Assembly: GCF_002844535.1 (NCBI RefSeq)
Contig: NZ_PJNH01000003.1
Location: forward strand, 372,001-436,000
Source of the DNA: Halalkalibacillus sediminis
Lineage (GTDB): Bacteria; Bacillota; Bacilli; Bacillales; Alkalibacillaceae
Length of the DNA: 64,000 nt
Direction: 5' to 3'
Shown: positions 17,865 to 25,351 of the stretch, one piece after another
Position numbering within the stretch: the first letter of the stretch is position 1
Layout: each line of letters begins with the position of its first letter
The notes under the pieces: generated by a model
Databases searched by the model: none
Told to the model about the DNA's origin: nothing
What the model saw: the letters and a program-made list of their open reading frames with translations, nothing else
Program-made: the position numbers and the translations under genes

Positions 17865-18371
17865 TTAATTAATAACGTAATCCACCACTGGTTTCATGGC
17901 TTCAAATGGGTTTCTACAAGACGTGCAATATAAAATACTTCTACAAGCAGTCGGTCCGAAAACATTCTCCATGGATGTATAATCTGATCCACAATACGGG
18001 CAATCCACGGTCCACTCTTCTCCAGGTCGGTAATTCTCAGGTGGAGGAGCTATGCCGTGCTTCTTCAATTGCCTTTTGCCTTCACCCGTTATAGCATCGG
18101 TTGACCATTTTTCTTCAAATGAAAAGTGAACCTCACAGCTCTCAACCCAAGCCATCTCTTCAACAGCTGTCTTCACATTCTTCTTAATAAAATCAAGTGC
18201 CGGGCACCCTGCGAAGGTTGGAATCATCGTGATAGAAACCGCTCCTTCATTCACAAAAACCTCATGTACCATCCCTAAATCTGCGACACTTACATTCGGA
18301 AGCTCAGGATCATCGACGGTTTTTAACACCGCACGAATCTCCACTTGTCGTTGACTGATTGGCATCATCAT
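17865..18371 (-). CDS. paaD: Phenylacetyl-CoA epoxidase accessory subunit PaaD
   Basis: Iron-sulfur maturation/accessory factor of the phenylacetyl-CoA 1,2-epoxidase, 168 aa. The N-terminal MIP18/DUF59-type domain includes TMIPTFAGCPALD. The C-terminal metal-binding part has Cys124, Cys127, Cys143, Cys149 and Cys152 (CPYC, then C-x5-CxxC). GGGGGTG precedes three consecutive ATG codons, so the exact start may vary by one or two residues. The gene lies directly after paaC. Confidence 0.93.
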   Translation of the reverse strand: MMMPISQRQVEIRAVLKTVDDPELPNVSVADLGMVHEVFVNEGAVSITMIPTFAGCPALDFIKKNVKTAVEEMAWVESCEVHFSFEEKWSTDAITGEGKRQLKKHGIAPPPENYRPGEEWTVDCPYCGSDYTSMENVFGPTACRSILYCTSCRNPFEAMKPVVDYVIN

Positions 18372-18390
18372 TCACCCCCTAAGATGTGGC

Positions 18391-19206
18391 TTACCAAATT
18401 GCTTCCTTATCACTCATATATACTTCAGACAAAGTTGCTAACGCTTGATCTAAATCTTCCGTATGTTCACCTTCACGGCCGCTTCCGTATTTCTTACCAA
18501 GTGATCCTGAAGGTAAGTTCTCAATCGTTTTTGACACTTCATTCAACCATCGCTCTTTTAGCTCATCTTCACCCATTATCAAGCCGAAGTGCTCCATTTC
18601 AGTAGCTTTGGAACCGTATTCCAAAACATCGCCGAACTCTTCCCATGCTTCATTAAGTCTTGCTTCAATCCGTTCGCGCGCCTCTTCTGTTGAGTTCAAC
18701 AACTGCTTCATCCAGATCTTCCAGTGTGCTAAGTGGTAGGGCTGCTCCATCAAAACTTTTCCTGCAATATTCGCAAGTGGCTTATAAGAGCTCTTTGTAA
18801 CCGCTTCCAATTTCACCTTTTTAAACGTTTCATATAAAAAATTTCGAACTACTGTCAACGCCCAGTCGTAATAAGGTTCATCTAAGTAATTGCCGTCACC
18901 GTTTCTTTTCTCTAAGTAAATGCCGTTACGCCTCATGTCCGAATGACGCTCGTGCGCCAACACATCAATTTCGCCTTCGCCTAAATCCTCTAGCAACTGA
19001 TAAAACATGAACGCATGCCCCATCGTGTTTTGTGTAATGGAGGAAAAAGCAACGTCTTCTTCGATGTGAGGTGCTAAGCCTAGCCATTCCGAGCCGCGAA
19101 AAGAAATGAGAAAATCATCATCAGCTAACTGAAAGATCAATTCTTTTAATGCCGTGGAATAAGCTACATCTTGCTTAGCCTCTTCCGCTGATTTAACGTC
19201 CATCAT
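18391..19206 (-). CDS. paaC: Phenylacetyl-CoA epoxidase structural subunit PaaC
   Basis: Ferritin-like subunit of 271 aa that pairs with the catalytic PaaA subunit and lacks a complete diiron ligand set. Features include YSTALKELIFQLADDDF, MGHAFMFYQLLEDLG and the AHWKIWMKQLL helix. The start is ATG 19206: GAGGTG lies 8 nt upstream and the start overlaps the paaB stop in ATGA. A longer in-frame start at 19227 has no ribosome binding site. The gene is third in the operon. Confidence 0.93.
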   Translation of the reverse strand: MMDVKSAEEAKQDVAYSTALKELIFQLADDDFLISFRGSEWLGLAPHIEEDVAFSSITQNTMGHAFMFYQLLEDLGEGEIDVLAHERHSDMRRNGIYLEKRNGDGNYLDEPYYDWALTVVRNFLYETFKKVKLEAVTKSSYKPLANIAGKVLMEQPYHLAHWKIWMKQLLNSTEEARERIEARLNEAWEEFGDVLEYGSKATEMEHFGLIMGEDELKERWLNEVSKTIENLPSGSLGKKYGSGREGEHTEDLDQALATLSEVYMSDKEAIW

Positions 19207-19565
19207 GATTTCTTCACCTCTTTCCATGACAGAATCTCTTTTTCATCCAGCATGCCTTGTTCTTTTTCTTTCCACTTTTCTCTTAAGTAACCGTAACCTT
19301 TCGTCTTACGATAATCTTTGTTATCCAAGCGCTTCGTCCAGTTTGCACGCTCTTCACTCGTCATCCGGCGCACATTGCTTCGTTTCACGACCCACACATC
19401 CAGTACATCTTCACGCCGCATAAAATTCTCAACCGCCATGCTTAAGGCCATCTCTTCATTTGGCGCGAGCAAGCTGAATTGATGCTGAATCGGTGCCTTT
19501 GTACTTTTTTTACTAAAGACTTCATACTCTTGATAAAAATTAGATTCTTCTGTGTTGCCCATCAT
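19203..19565 (-). CDS. paaB: Phenylacetyl-CoA epoxidase subunit PaaB
   Basis: Small bridging subunit of the PaaABC(D)(E) multicomponent epoxidase, 120 aa. Family marks are EYEVFSKKSTKAPIQHQ near the N-terminus, APNEEMALSMAVENF and a central VWVVKRSNV. GGGGGAGG precedes the ATG pair. The C-terminus is longer and more charged than in E. coli PaaB. Its stop overlaps the paaC start. Confidence 0.93.
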   Translation of the reverse strand: MMGNTEESNFYQEYEVFSKKSTKAPIQHQFSLLAPNEEMALSMAVENFMRREDVLDVWVVKRSNVRRMTSEERANWTKRLDNKDYRKTKGYGYLREKWKEKEQGMLDEKEILSWKEVKKS

Positions 19566-19576
19566 ATCCTCCCCCT

Positions 19577-20566
19577 CTATGAACCGACCTTATCTGCCGC
19601 TAACGCCTGACGTACCCAACGGTTGTTTTCGTAAGCAATCTCTCTTAAACGAAGGCGTTCTTTTGAGCGTGGTCCTTTATTTTTAATGATTTGTTTAAAT
19701 TCATTCCAGTCTGGCTGTTGGTAATTCCACTGTCCTCGTTCTTCATCGTAATGAACCGTTTCATCTGGCACGGTTAAGCCTAACGAAAACACGCGTGGTA
19801 AATACTTATCTAAGAATGCCTGGCGTAATTCTTCGTTAGAGCTCTTTCGAATTTTATATTTGATCATAATGTCTTGCTTTGATGATCCAGTTGTATCAGC
19901 TGATGCCGGCCCAAAGAACATTAGAAGTGACGGCCACCAGCGGTTCAATGAATTTTGTAAAATTTCACGTTGGTAATCTGTACCTTCTGCTAATGCCATG
20001 ATGATCGCTTCGCCGTGTTGAGCGTGGAACACTTCCTCCTGACAAATACGTTGAAGCGCGCGTTGATAAGGTCCATAAGACGCATCTAACATATTGGTTT
20101 GCGAAATAATCGCCGCTCCATCCACGAGCCAACCAACCATCCCAGCATCCGCCCACGTTTTTGTTGGCATATGAAAGACGTTGTGGAACTTTAAATCCCC
20201 ACTAAGTAGGTCTTCCATGATATCTCCACGATCTTTTCCGTAAGGTTTCATTAAATCTTCCGCTACACGTAATAACAGTTGCCCATGTCCCATTTCATCT
20301 TGAACTTTCGCCATGATACCAAGCTTTCGTTTAAGCGTAGGTGCCTTAGGCGTCCACTCCTTCTCAGGTAGTGCCCCCATAATTTCACTAATTCCGTGCA
20401 TCGATATAAGTTTGATTAAAGCTTGACGGTAATCATCTGGCATCCAATCGTCCGGTTCGATTTTTTCTCCAGCTTCAATCCGGGCCATAAACTGATCGTA
20501 TTTCTCTTGATCGTCCACGAACTCACTGGATTTTTCCTCTCCGCCATACTCTATATAGTTATACAT
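19577..20566 (-). CDS. paaA: Phenylacetyl-CoA 1,2-epoxidase catalytic subunit PaaA
   Basis: Catalytic diiron subunit of 329 aa. It epoxidises the ring of phenylacetyl-CoA with O2 and electrons from a reductase. Iron-ligand motifs are Glu91-x-x-His94 (QDEMGH) and Glu178-x-x-His181 (EEVFHAQHGE). It is the first gene of the large paa unit. The ATG at 20566 follows AAGGGG at 10 nt. A promoter and a perfect inverted repeat lie upstream and paaX diverges from it. No PaaE-type reductase gene follows paaD. Confidence 0.95.
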   Translation of the reverse strand: MYNYIEYGGEEKSSEFVDDQEKYDQFMARIEAGEKIEPDDWMPDDYRQALIKLISMHGISEIMGALPEKEWTPKAPTLKRKLGIMAKVQDEMGHGQLLLRVAEDLMKPYGKDRGDIMEDLLSGDLKFHNVFHMPTKTWADAGMVGWLVDGAAIISQTNMLDASYGPYQRALQRICQEEVFHAQHGEAIIMALAEGTDYQREILQNSLNRWWPSLLMFFGPASADTTGSSKQDIMIKYKIRKSSNEELRQAFLDKYLPRVFSLGLTVPDETVHYDEERGQWNYQQPDWNEFKQIIKNKGPRSKERLRLREIAYENNRWVRQALAADKVGS

Positions 20567-20582
20567 ATAGCAACATCCCCTT

Positions 20583-20603
20583 ATTACGTTTGTTTAACGT
20601 AAT
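20583..20603. promoter_or_regulatory. Candidate PaaX operator at paaA
   Basis: Perfect inverted repeat: ATTACGTT, 5-nt gap (TGTTT), AACGTAAT. It covers the end of the -10 box and the transcription start of paaA. The core CGTTTGTTT recurs at 20982-20990 before paaX, and AAACGAACG at 22571-22579 before the reductase gene differs at one base of the reverse complement. Confidence 0.6.
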
Positions 20604-20630
20604 AGTATCAAACCGTTATACTTTTGACAA
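20602..20630 (-). promoter_or_regulatory. Sigma-A promoter of the paaABCD unit
   Basis: Minus-strand -35 TTGTCA (20625-20630), 17-nt spacer, -10 TACTAT (20602-20607). The leader to the paaA ATG is about 30 nt. Confidence 0.65.
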
Positions 20631-20740
20631 TAAGAAATTATAATTTTCAAAAAATTGCACTTGTACTATACCATCCTCTACTCTATTCTATGAACATGTT
20701 ATTGTTGGCATTCTTTTTTACATCGCTGTTAGAGAATGTT

Positions 20741-20889
20741 GTTGATTCTGACGAATCGCTTAGTGGCGGACGCTTTCCTGGGGGCGCGGCTTCAACTTCC
20801 CAAAACTCACCTCCGCGAGTTTTGCGTGATTTTCAGCTCGCGCTGTTCCCCCTAGGAGTCGCCGCCTCATGCAATTCATCAGAATCAAC
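20741..20889. repeat. Hairpin-forming dispersed repeat between paaA and paaX
   Basis: 149-nt element with terminal inverted repeats: GTTGATTCTGACGAAT at the left end and ATTCATCAGAATCAAC at the right pair with one mismatch. GGCGG/CCGCC and CCTGGGGG/CCCCCTAGG blocks continue the stem imperfectly inward. It is more GC-rich than its surroundings. From memory, elements with GGCGGACGCTTTCC at one end and AGGAGTCGCCGCC at the other are scattered through many Bacillaceae genomes. An ORF across it is judged non-coding. Confidence 0.7.
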
Positions 20890-20981
20890 GAGGGTTTATC
20901 AAAAGTTCCTCCAATTTATCAACAATTTCCTTTAAAAAAGCCTTACACTTAAGCGTTCCGGAAAATTAATCTATGAATATT

Positions 20982-20990
20982 CGTTTGTTT
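20982..20990 (+). promoter_or_regulatory. Candidate PaaX half-site upstream of paaX
   Basis: CGTTTGTTT, identical to the core of the paaA operator at 20587-20595, lies just ahead of a -10-like TAGAAT (20996-21001). This suggests autoregulation of paaX. No convincing -35 was found. Confidence 0.4.
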
Positions 20991-21042
20991 TGTAGTAGAA
21001 TAATCACTACACTCAACTAGATGATGAAGGAAAGGATCTAAC

Positions 21043-21864
21043 ATGGATAAACAATTTAATACACGTTCGATGATTTTTACGTTATATGGAGATTACATAC
21101 GCCATTATGGTGACGTTATATGGATTGGTAGTTTAATTAAATTACTTAAAGAGTTCGGACATAATGAGCAATCCGTTCGCACGGCTATCTCACGCATGAG
21201 TAAACAAGGCTGGGTCCAATCTGAAAAAAGAGGAAATAAAAGCTATTATTCGTTGACTGATCAAGGTCGGGCACGAATTGATGAGGCTTCCAAGCGAATC
21301 TATAAATCTGAATCACCATCATGGGATGGGATGTGGCGAATTTTGGTATATACGATTCCAGAAGACCAACGCCATTTGCGAGATGAGTTACGAAAAGAGC
21401 TCGTATGGAGTGGGTTTGGATTGCTCTCCAACAGTTGCTGGATTACTCCCAACCCTTTAGATGAACAGGTTCATAGACTAATTGATAAATATGATATTTC
21501 TTCCTACGTTTCATTTTTCCATGCGTCATATGAAGGGATGAGCGATCCTAAAAGCTTAGTAGAAAAGTGTTGGGATTTAGATGAAGTGAACCAGAAGTAT
21601 TCAGAGTTCATCAAGGAGTACAGTGAAAAGTATTACATCGATAAGAATAAGATTGAAAAAGGCGAGATTAGTGACGGGGCTTGCTTCATGAAGTGTGCGG
21701 CGCTCGTCCATGAGTACCGCAAGTTTTTATTCGTCGACCCGGACTTGCCGGCTGAGCTATTGCCTGATCAGTGGTTGGGCGACTCAGCTGCAGCGCTATT
21801 CTCTGATTATCACAAATTACTAGACGGCCCCGCGATCCGCTTCTTTGAGTCCGTTTTTGAATAA
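21043..21864 (+). CDS. paaX: Phenylacetic acid catabolism repressor PaaX
   Basis: GntR-like winged-helix regulator of 273 aa. In E. coli PaaX represses paa operons and is released by phenylacetyl-CoA. The N-terminal DNA-binding part (about residues 10-75) contains HNEQSVRTAISRMSKQGWV. The central PaaX domain has WDGMWRILVYTIPE, and the C-terminal helical domain ends near residue 270. AAGGA precedes the ATG. It is transcribed away from paaA, and a strong bidirectional terminator follows it. Confidence 0.92.
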   Translation: MDKQFNTRSMIFTLYGDYIRHYGDVIWIGSLIKLLKEFGHNEQSVRTAISRMSKQGWVQSEKRGNKSYYSLTDQGRARIDEASKRIYKSESPSWDGMWRILVYTIPEDQRHLRDELRKELVWSGFGLLSNSCWITPNPLDEQVHRLIDKYDISSYVSFFHASYEGMSDPKSLVEKCWDLDEVNQKYSEFIKEYSEKYYIDKNKIEKGEISDGACFMKCAALVHEYRKFLFVDPDLPAELLPDQWLGDSAAALFSDYHKLLDGPAIRFFESVFE

Positions 21865-21871
21865 AGATAAG

Positions 21872-21901
21872 AAAAAGCAGGCTTATTAGGGCCTGCTTTT
21901 T
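21872..21901. terminator. Bidirectional terminator between paaX and paaY
   Basis: AAAAAGCAGGC and GCCTGCTTTTT arms (11 bp, 8-nt loop) with T-runs on both strands, between convergent paaX and paaY. Confidence 0.9.
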
Positions 21902-21920
21902 TTAATGGGCTGTTACATCT

Positions 21921-22451
21921 TCACCGCTTCACTTCTTCAAAAATCTCCTTATCGCGAAACTCCTGCCCTTTCTTGGCATACGTTTTAATCGTCTCGTCGA
22001 TCATTTCCATATCCTTATCTGTTAACTCTCGCACGACTTTACCAGGTGAACCGAGCACCAATGAACGTGGTGGGATTTTCTTACCTGATGAAACTAAGCT
22101 ATTCGCACCGATAATCGAGTACTCTCCTATTTCTGCTCCGTCTAGTACCGTTGCCCCCATTCCAACAAGTACCCCTTTTCGAAGTGTGCATCCATGAACG
22201 ATTGCATTGTGGCCAACCGATACGTCATCTTCTAGAGTTAATGGGAATTTCTCATATAAGTGAGCCATTGAATTCTCTTGGATATTACATCGTTTACCGA
22301 TTCGAATTGGCCCTTCGTCACCTCTAACAGTTACGTTGAACCAAATGCTAGATTCTTCTCCAATTTCAACATCACCAATGACTTGCGCACTGTCTGCTAT
22401 AAATGCTGTTTCGTGAATTCGTGGAGTCTGTTCCTTATAACGATAAATCAT
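21921..22451 (-). CDS. paaY: PaaY-type gamma carbonic anhydrase-like hexapeptide protein
   Basis: Left-handed beta-helix protein of about 176 aa. Hexapeptide repeats run from about residue 15 to 140, with metal-ligand histidines in AHLYE and GHNAIVHGC. PaaY of E. coli is a thioesterase that helps relieve CoA trapping in phenylacetate catabolism; related proteins are gamma carbonic anhydrases. The start is ATG 22451, with GGGAGGG about 4 nt upstream, giving MIYRYKE. A longer reading from 22469 has no ribosome binding site. The position next to paaX supports PaaY over a general carbonic anhydrase. Confidence 0.75.
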   Translation of the reverse strand: MIYRYKEQTPRIHETAFIADSAQVIGDVEIGEESSIWFNVTVRGDEGPIRIGKRCNIQENSMAHLYEKFPLTLEDDVSVGHNAIVHGCTLRKGVLVGMGATVLDGAEIGEYSIIGANSLVSSGKKIPPRSLVLGSPGKVVRELTDKDMEMIDETIKTYAKKGQEFRDKEIFEEVKR

Positions 22452-22523
22452 GTGGACCCTCCCTATCAATTTGTCTTTTTAATATAACACATAAGTTAAT
22501 GGCCGTTTTTATTCGTTAAGACG

Positions 22524-22552
22524 TTGACAGCTAAAAACTAGTTTTGTATTCT
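22524..22552 (+). promoter_or_regulatory. Sigma-A promoter of the ferredoxin-NADP reductase gene
   Basis: -35 TTGACA (22524-22529), 17-nt spacer, -10 TATTCT (22547-22552). The leader to the ATG is about 55 nt and carries the operator-like elements. Confidence 0.65.
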
Positions 22553-22570
22553 TTTATATAACATATAATT

Positions 22571-22595
22571 AAACGAACGTTAATAAATCGTTATA
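22571..22595 (+). promoter_or_regulatory. Composite candidate operator before the reductase gene
   Basis: Two overlapping motifs sit in the leader. AACGAACGTT (22572-22581) fits the AACGNNCGTT core reported for TetR-type PaaR sites in Thermus. CGTTAATAAATCGTTATA (22578-22595) matches 17 of 18 bases with the element at the start site of the phenylalanine unit (10418-10435). Confidence 0.5.
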
Positions 22596-22613
22596 CTTTT
22601 AGGAGGGTATTAT

Positions 22614-23600
22614 ATGAAAACATATGATATTACCATTATTGGTGCAGGTCCCGTTGGTTTATTTACCGCATTCTATGCTGGAATGAGAGAGGCGTCCGTT
22701 AACGTTATTGATAGCATGCCGCAAGTTGGAGGACAGTTATCAGCACTTTATCCTGATAAGTACATTTACGATGTGGCCGGCTATAAAGGTGTAAAAGCCC
22801 AAGACCTCGTTGATGATTTATATGATCAAGCGCAAACTTTTTCACCAACGATCCACTTAGAAGAATCCGTTCTAGATGTGCAGCAATTAGAAGAAAACCT
22901 CTTTGAGATCACCACAACCAAAGGCACGCACTATTCTAAAAGTATCATCATCACCGCAGGTGCAGGTGCCTTCCAACCGCGTAAACTAAAAGTAGAAACA
23001 GCTGATTCGTATGAAGGTAAAAACTTACACTATTTTGTGAAAAATCTAGAAGACTTTAAAGACCGAAACGTACTCGTTTGTGGGGGTGGCGATTCCGCTG
23101 TTGACTGGTCACTTGCTTTAGAACCAATCGCAAAGGAAGTCACACTTATTCATCGCCGACCAAAATTCCGAGCACACGAGCACAGTGTCACTCAACTCGA
23201 ACAATCAAGCGTCAAAGTTGTTACACCATATGAAGTCGGTGAACTCATGGGAAGTGATGAGGCGATCGAACAAGTTCTTTTAAAAGAAGTAAAAGGAGAA
23301 GCAACTCAAATCCTTGAAGTGAACGATGTCCTCGTGAACTACGGATTCGTCACATCGCTAGGACCGTTGAAAGATTGGGGACTTGAGATTGAGAAAAACT
23401 CGATCCTCGTCAATTCTAAAATGGAGACCAGCATCCCTGGTATCTTTGCAGCAGGCGATGTTTGCACCTATGAAGGAAAAGCCAAACTCATTGCAACGGG
23501 ATTTGGCGAAGCACCAATTGCTGTAAACCATGCAAAAGCAATGATCGATCCGAAAGCAAAACTCAATATTCATAGCACACACTTATTTGCGAAGTCTTAA
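22614..23600 (+). CDS. Ferredoxin-NADP reductase (YumC-type)
   Basis: Thioredoxin-reductase-like FAD protein of 328 aa that moves electrons between NADPH and ferredoxin/flavodoxin. It has GAGPVGLF at the N-terminus, [11 protein letters not shown] for NADPH in the middle and [24 protein letters not shown] at the C-terminus (FAD). It lacks the CxxC of thioredoxin reductase. AGGAGGG precedes the ATG. The paa cluster has no PaaE, and this gene shares promoter elements with paa-linked units, so it is a candidate electron supplier to the epoxidase. It may instead be the general YumC. Confidence 0.88.
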   Translation: MKTYDITIIGAGPVGLFTAFYAGMREASVNVIDSMPQVGGQLSALYPDKYIYDVAGYKGVKAQDLVDDLYDQAQTFSPTIHLEESVLDVQQLEENLFEITTTKGTHYSKSIIITAGAGAFQPRKLKVETADSYEGKNLHYFVKNLEDFKDRNVLVCGGGDSAVDWSLALEPIAKEVTLIHRRPKFRAHEHSVTQLEQSSVKVVTPYEVGELMGSDEAIEQVLLKEVKGEATQILEVNDVLVNYGFVTSLGPLKDWGLEIEKNSILVNSKMETSIPGIFAAGDVCTYEGKAKLIATGFGEAPIAVNHAKAMIDPKAKLNIHSTHLFAKS

Positions 23601-23665
23601 AATTTTAGTGGAAGAGGTGATAAACATCCGACTCTCGCACCATAAATCCTGAGGAAGCGCAAAAT

Positions 23666-23713
23666 TCCCCTTTAAGAAGACAACTCAACTTCACAGCGAC
23701 TTCTTAAAGGGGA
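23666..23713. terminator. Long hairpin between convergent genes
   Basis: Perfect 14-bp stem (23666-23679 with 23700-23713; arm TCCCCTTTAAGAAG) with a 20-nt loop. On the minus strand it is followed by AATTTT, fitting termination of the DUF2254 gene. The loop is longer than usual for a terminator. Confidence 0.55.
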
Positions 23714-23726
23714 TTATATGACGGTA

Positions 23727-25049
23727 CTACGCATGCTTAATCGGAGGCACTTCCCCGCACACATTTGCAATCTTGTTGCACGTCTCGTAGAAACGTTCGA
23801 AATCAAGCTGATGCAACTCATCGGTATCCGTAGATTCCATAATGTATTTTGCAAACTGCCACGTATCTTCTTTAACATGTTCCTCGCTTGTAATAGCTAT
23901 TTTATAAAGGGCTTCAAGCAAAGAGTCCATCACCGTCATATCCTTTTTGCCATAAAGACGGATCTGATACAAACCCTTGTAGAGGTAATCCCTGAACTTT
24001 TTTGGTTCCATCATAAAGCGCAGATCTTCATTCTGGTCAGCATAATAGCGATAGGGTTTATGAACCGATGCCAGATCAGATAAAAGTGATCCAATACGGT
24101 TTATACTGTTCACGGCTGTATGAGGATCATTAATACTCGGCGAAATTGATTTCACCGCAATCTCAACCAATTTCTGAATCGAAAATTCGATATCCTGAAC
24201 ATTCGTCCGCTCATTACCAACCAATATATAATTTAGGCACCCACTCATGTCGTCCGCCTCGTCCGTCTGACTTCTTTGCCAATAATAGAACGCAGGAGCC
24301 CCTTTCTGAACAAAATCTCCCACTTGATATACAGACGAGAGGAGAATGTCATGACTTTTAGCGAATCTAAGCAACCCTTCGATTTCTATTCCTTGCAAAT
24401 AACCGGATTGATTTGCCTTCACTACATCCCAAGAGTTCTTTTGCCACTCTTTGACTTCCTCCTCGTTCCACTCGGTGGCCTCCTTATAATCTTTTTCACG
24501 GTACGTGTTATCGATCAGAACCGAGGTGTCATTGCGAATTTGACCAATCAAATTATTCACTTGTAAAAATCGTGAAGAGTGGTGGATGAAAAGAATGAAA
24601 AATCCTAGACAAATAACCGCGGTGGTTACTGTGAAATAAGCGCCTAAAAATTCTTTCTGATTACTAGTTCCAAGTAACAACAGGTTAATCAAGGTAAATA
24701 AGAATCCGAAAGAAAAGACACCCAGTACGTGTTGGGTGACCCGACTCTTCATAAAATCCTGCAGTGTTCGCGGCGAGAACTGAGTTGAATACGTAGTCAG
24801 AACAACCATAATCGTAGAGAAACTAATTGTTGTCATCGTCAACACAGAAGTAATCAGTGCACTATAAAGGCTTGCGGCTGTACTTTTTTCAACAAAGAGC
24901 TCAGATAAGGCACTTCCATCCATGTTAGGAACAAGCCACGTATCCATCAAGATGGTCAAAGTAACCGTCACCAGTGCAATTAAGCTATAGACGGTGGGTA
25001 AAAACCAGAAACTATCCCGCATCCTCACCCATATTCGCATCGTATTCAT
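23727..25049 (-). CDS. DUF2254 membrane protein
   Basis: Predicted membrane protein of 440 aa. About four transmembrane helices lie in the first third (around residues 15-35, 60-85, 108-130, 135-158), then a soluble C-terminal part of some 270 residues. The segment TMTTISFSTIMVVLTTYSTQFSPRTL is typical of DUF2254; quoted in pieces here, it spans about residues 71-96. Function is unknown. AAGGAGA precedes the ATG. It is monocistronic, convergent with the reductase gene. Confidence 0.8.
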   Translation of the reverse strand: MNTMRIWVRMRDSFWFLPTVYSLIALVTVTLTILMDTWLVPNMDGSALSELFVEKSTAASLYSALITSVLTMTTISFSTIMVVLTTYSTQFSPRTLQDFMKSRVTQHVLGVFSFGFLFTLINLLLLGTSNQKEFLGAYFTVTTAVICLGFFILFIHHSSRFLQVNNLIGQIRNDTSVLIDNTYREKDYKEATEWNEEEVKEWQKNSWDVVKANQSGYLQGIEIEGLLRFAKSHDILLSSVYQVGDFVQKGAPAFYYWQRSQTDEADDMSGCLNYILVGNERTNVQDIEFSIQKLVEIAVKSISPSINDPHTAVNSINRIGSLLSDLASVHKPYRYYADQNEDLRFMMEPKKFRDYLYKGLYQIRLYGKKDMTVMDSLLEALYKIAITSEEHVKEDTWQFAKYIMESTDTDELHQLDFERFYETCNKIANVCGEVPPIKHA

Positions 25050-25351
25050 GAAAATCTCTCCTTTTTAAAATTCGTGTAAGTAGATGATCGCTGAAGTTCG
25101 GAGAGATTGTTTCCTTTCCGTTTTCAAAAAAATATCATCAGTTAAGTATAAACCTTTAAACGCTTGTGCACGAATGATTGACTCATTCCAACTTTTAACT
25201 GGTAGTTGAATTCAATTCTTTAATTTATCCGAATCCTAAAAGAATATTTATCGTCTACAAGTGTAATTTCATTTTTAAAAAATTATATGATTGAATTAAC
25301 TTACCATTATCTGTAATATGGGTAGGAAGAATCATTAGGGGGCCGTAAGAC
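25050..25351. other. Intergenic region before the DUF6241-like gene
   Basis: 302 nt between divergent genes. Apart from the promoter at 25291-25319 and the ribosome binding sites, no conserved element was recognised. Confidence 0.6.
25291..25319 (+). promoter_or_regulatory. Sigma-A promoter of the DUF6241-like gene
   Basis: -35 TTGAAT (25291-25296), 17-nt spacer, -10 TAATAT (25314-25319), about 33 nt upstream of the start codon. Confidence 0.6.

Larger units (their letters stand above)
20567..21042. other. Divergent paaA-paaX intergenic region
   Basis: This 476-nt gap has no supported gene. It holds the paaA promoter with an operator-like inverted repeat, then a 149-nt hairpin-forming dispersed-type repeat, then the paaX leader with a second copy of the CGTTTGTTT motif. 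Confidence 0.8.

Noticed and set aside
20624-20935. Plus-strand ORF of 103 aa between paaA and paaX
   Set aside because: It starts inside the paaA promoter and runs through the hairpin repeat; no ribosome binding site and no protein-like composition.
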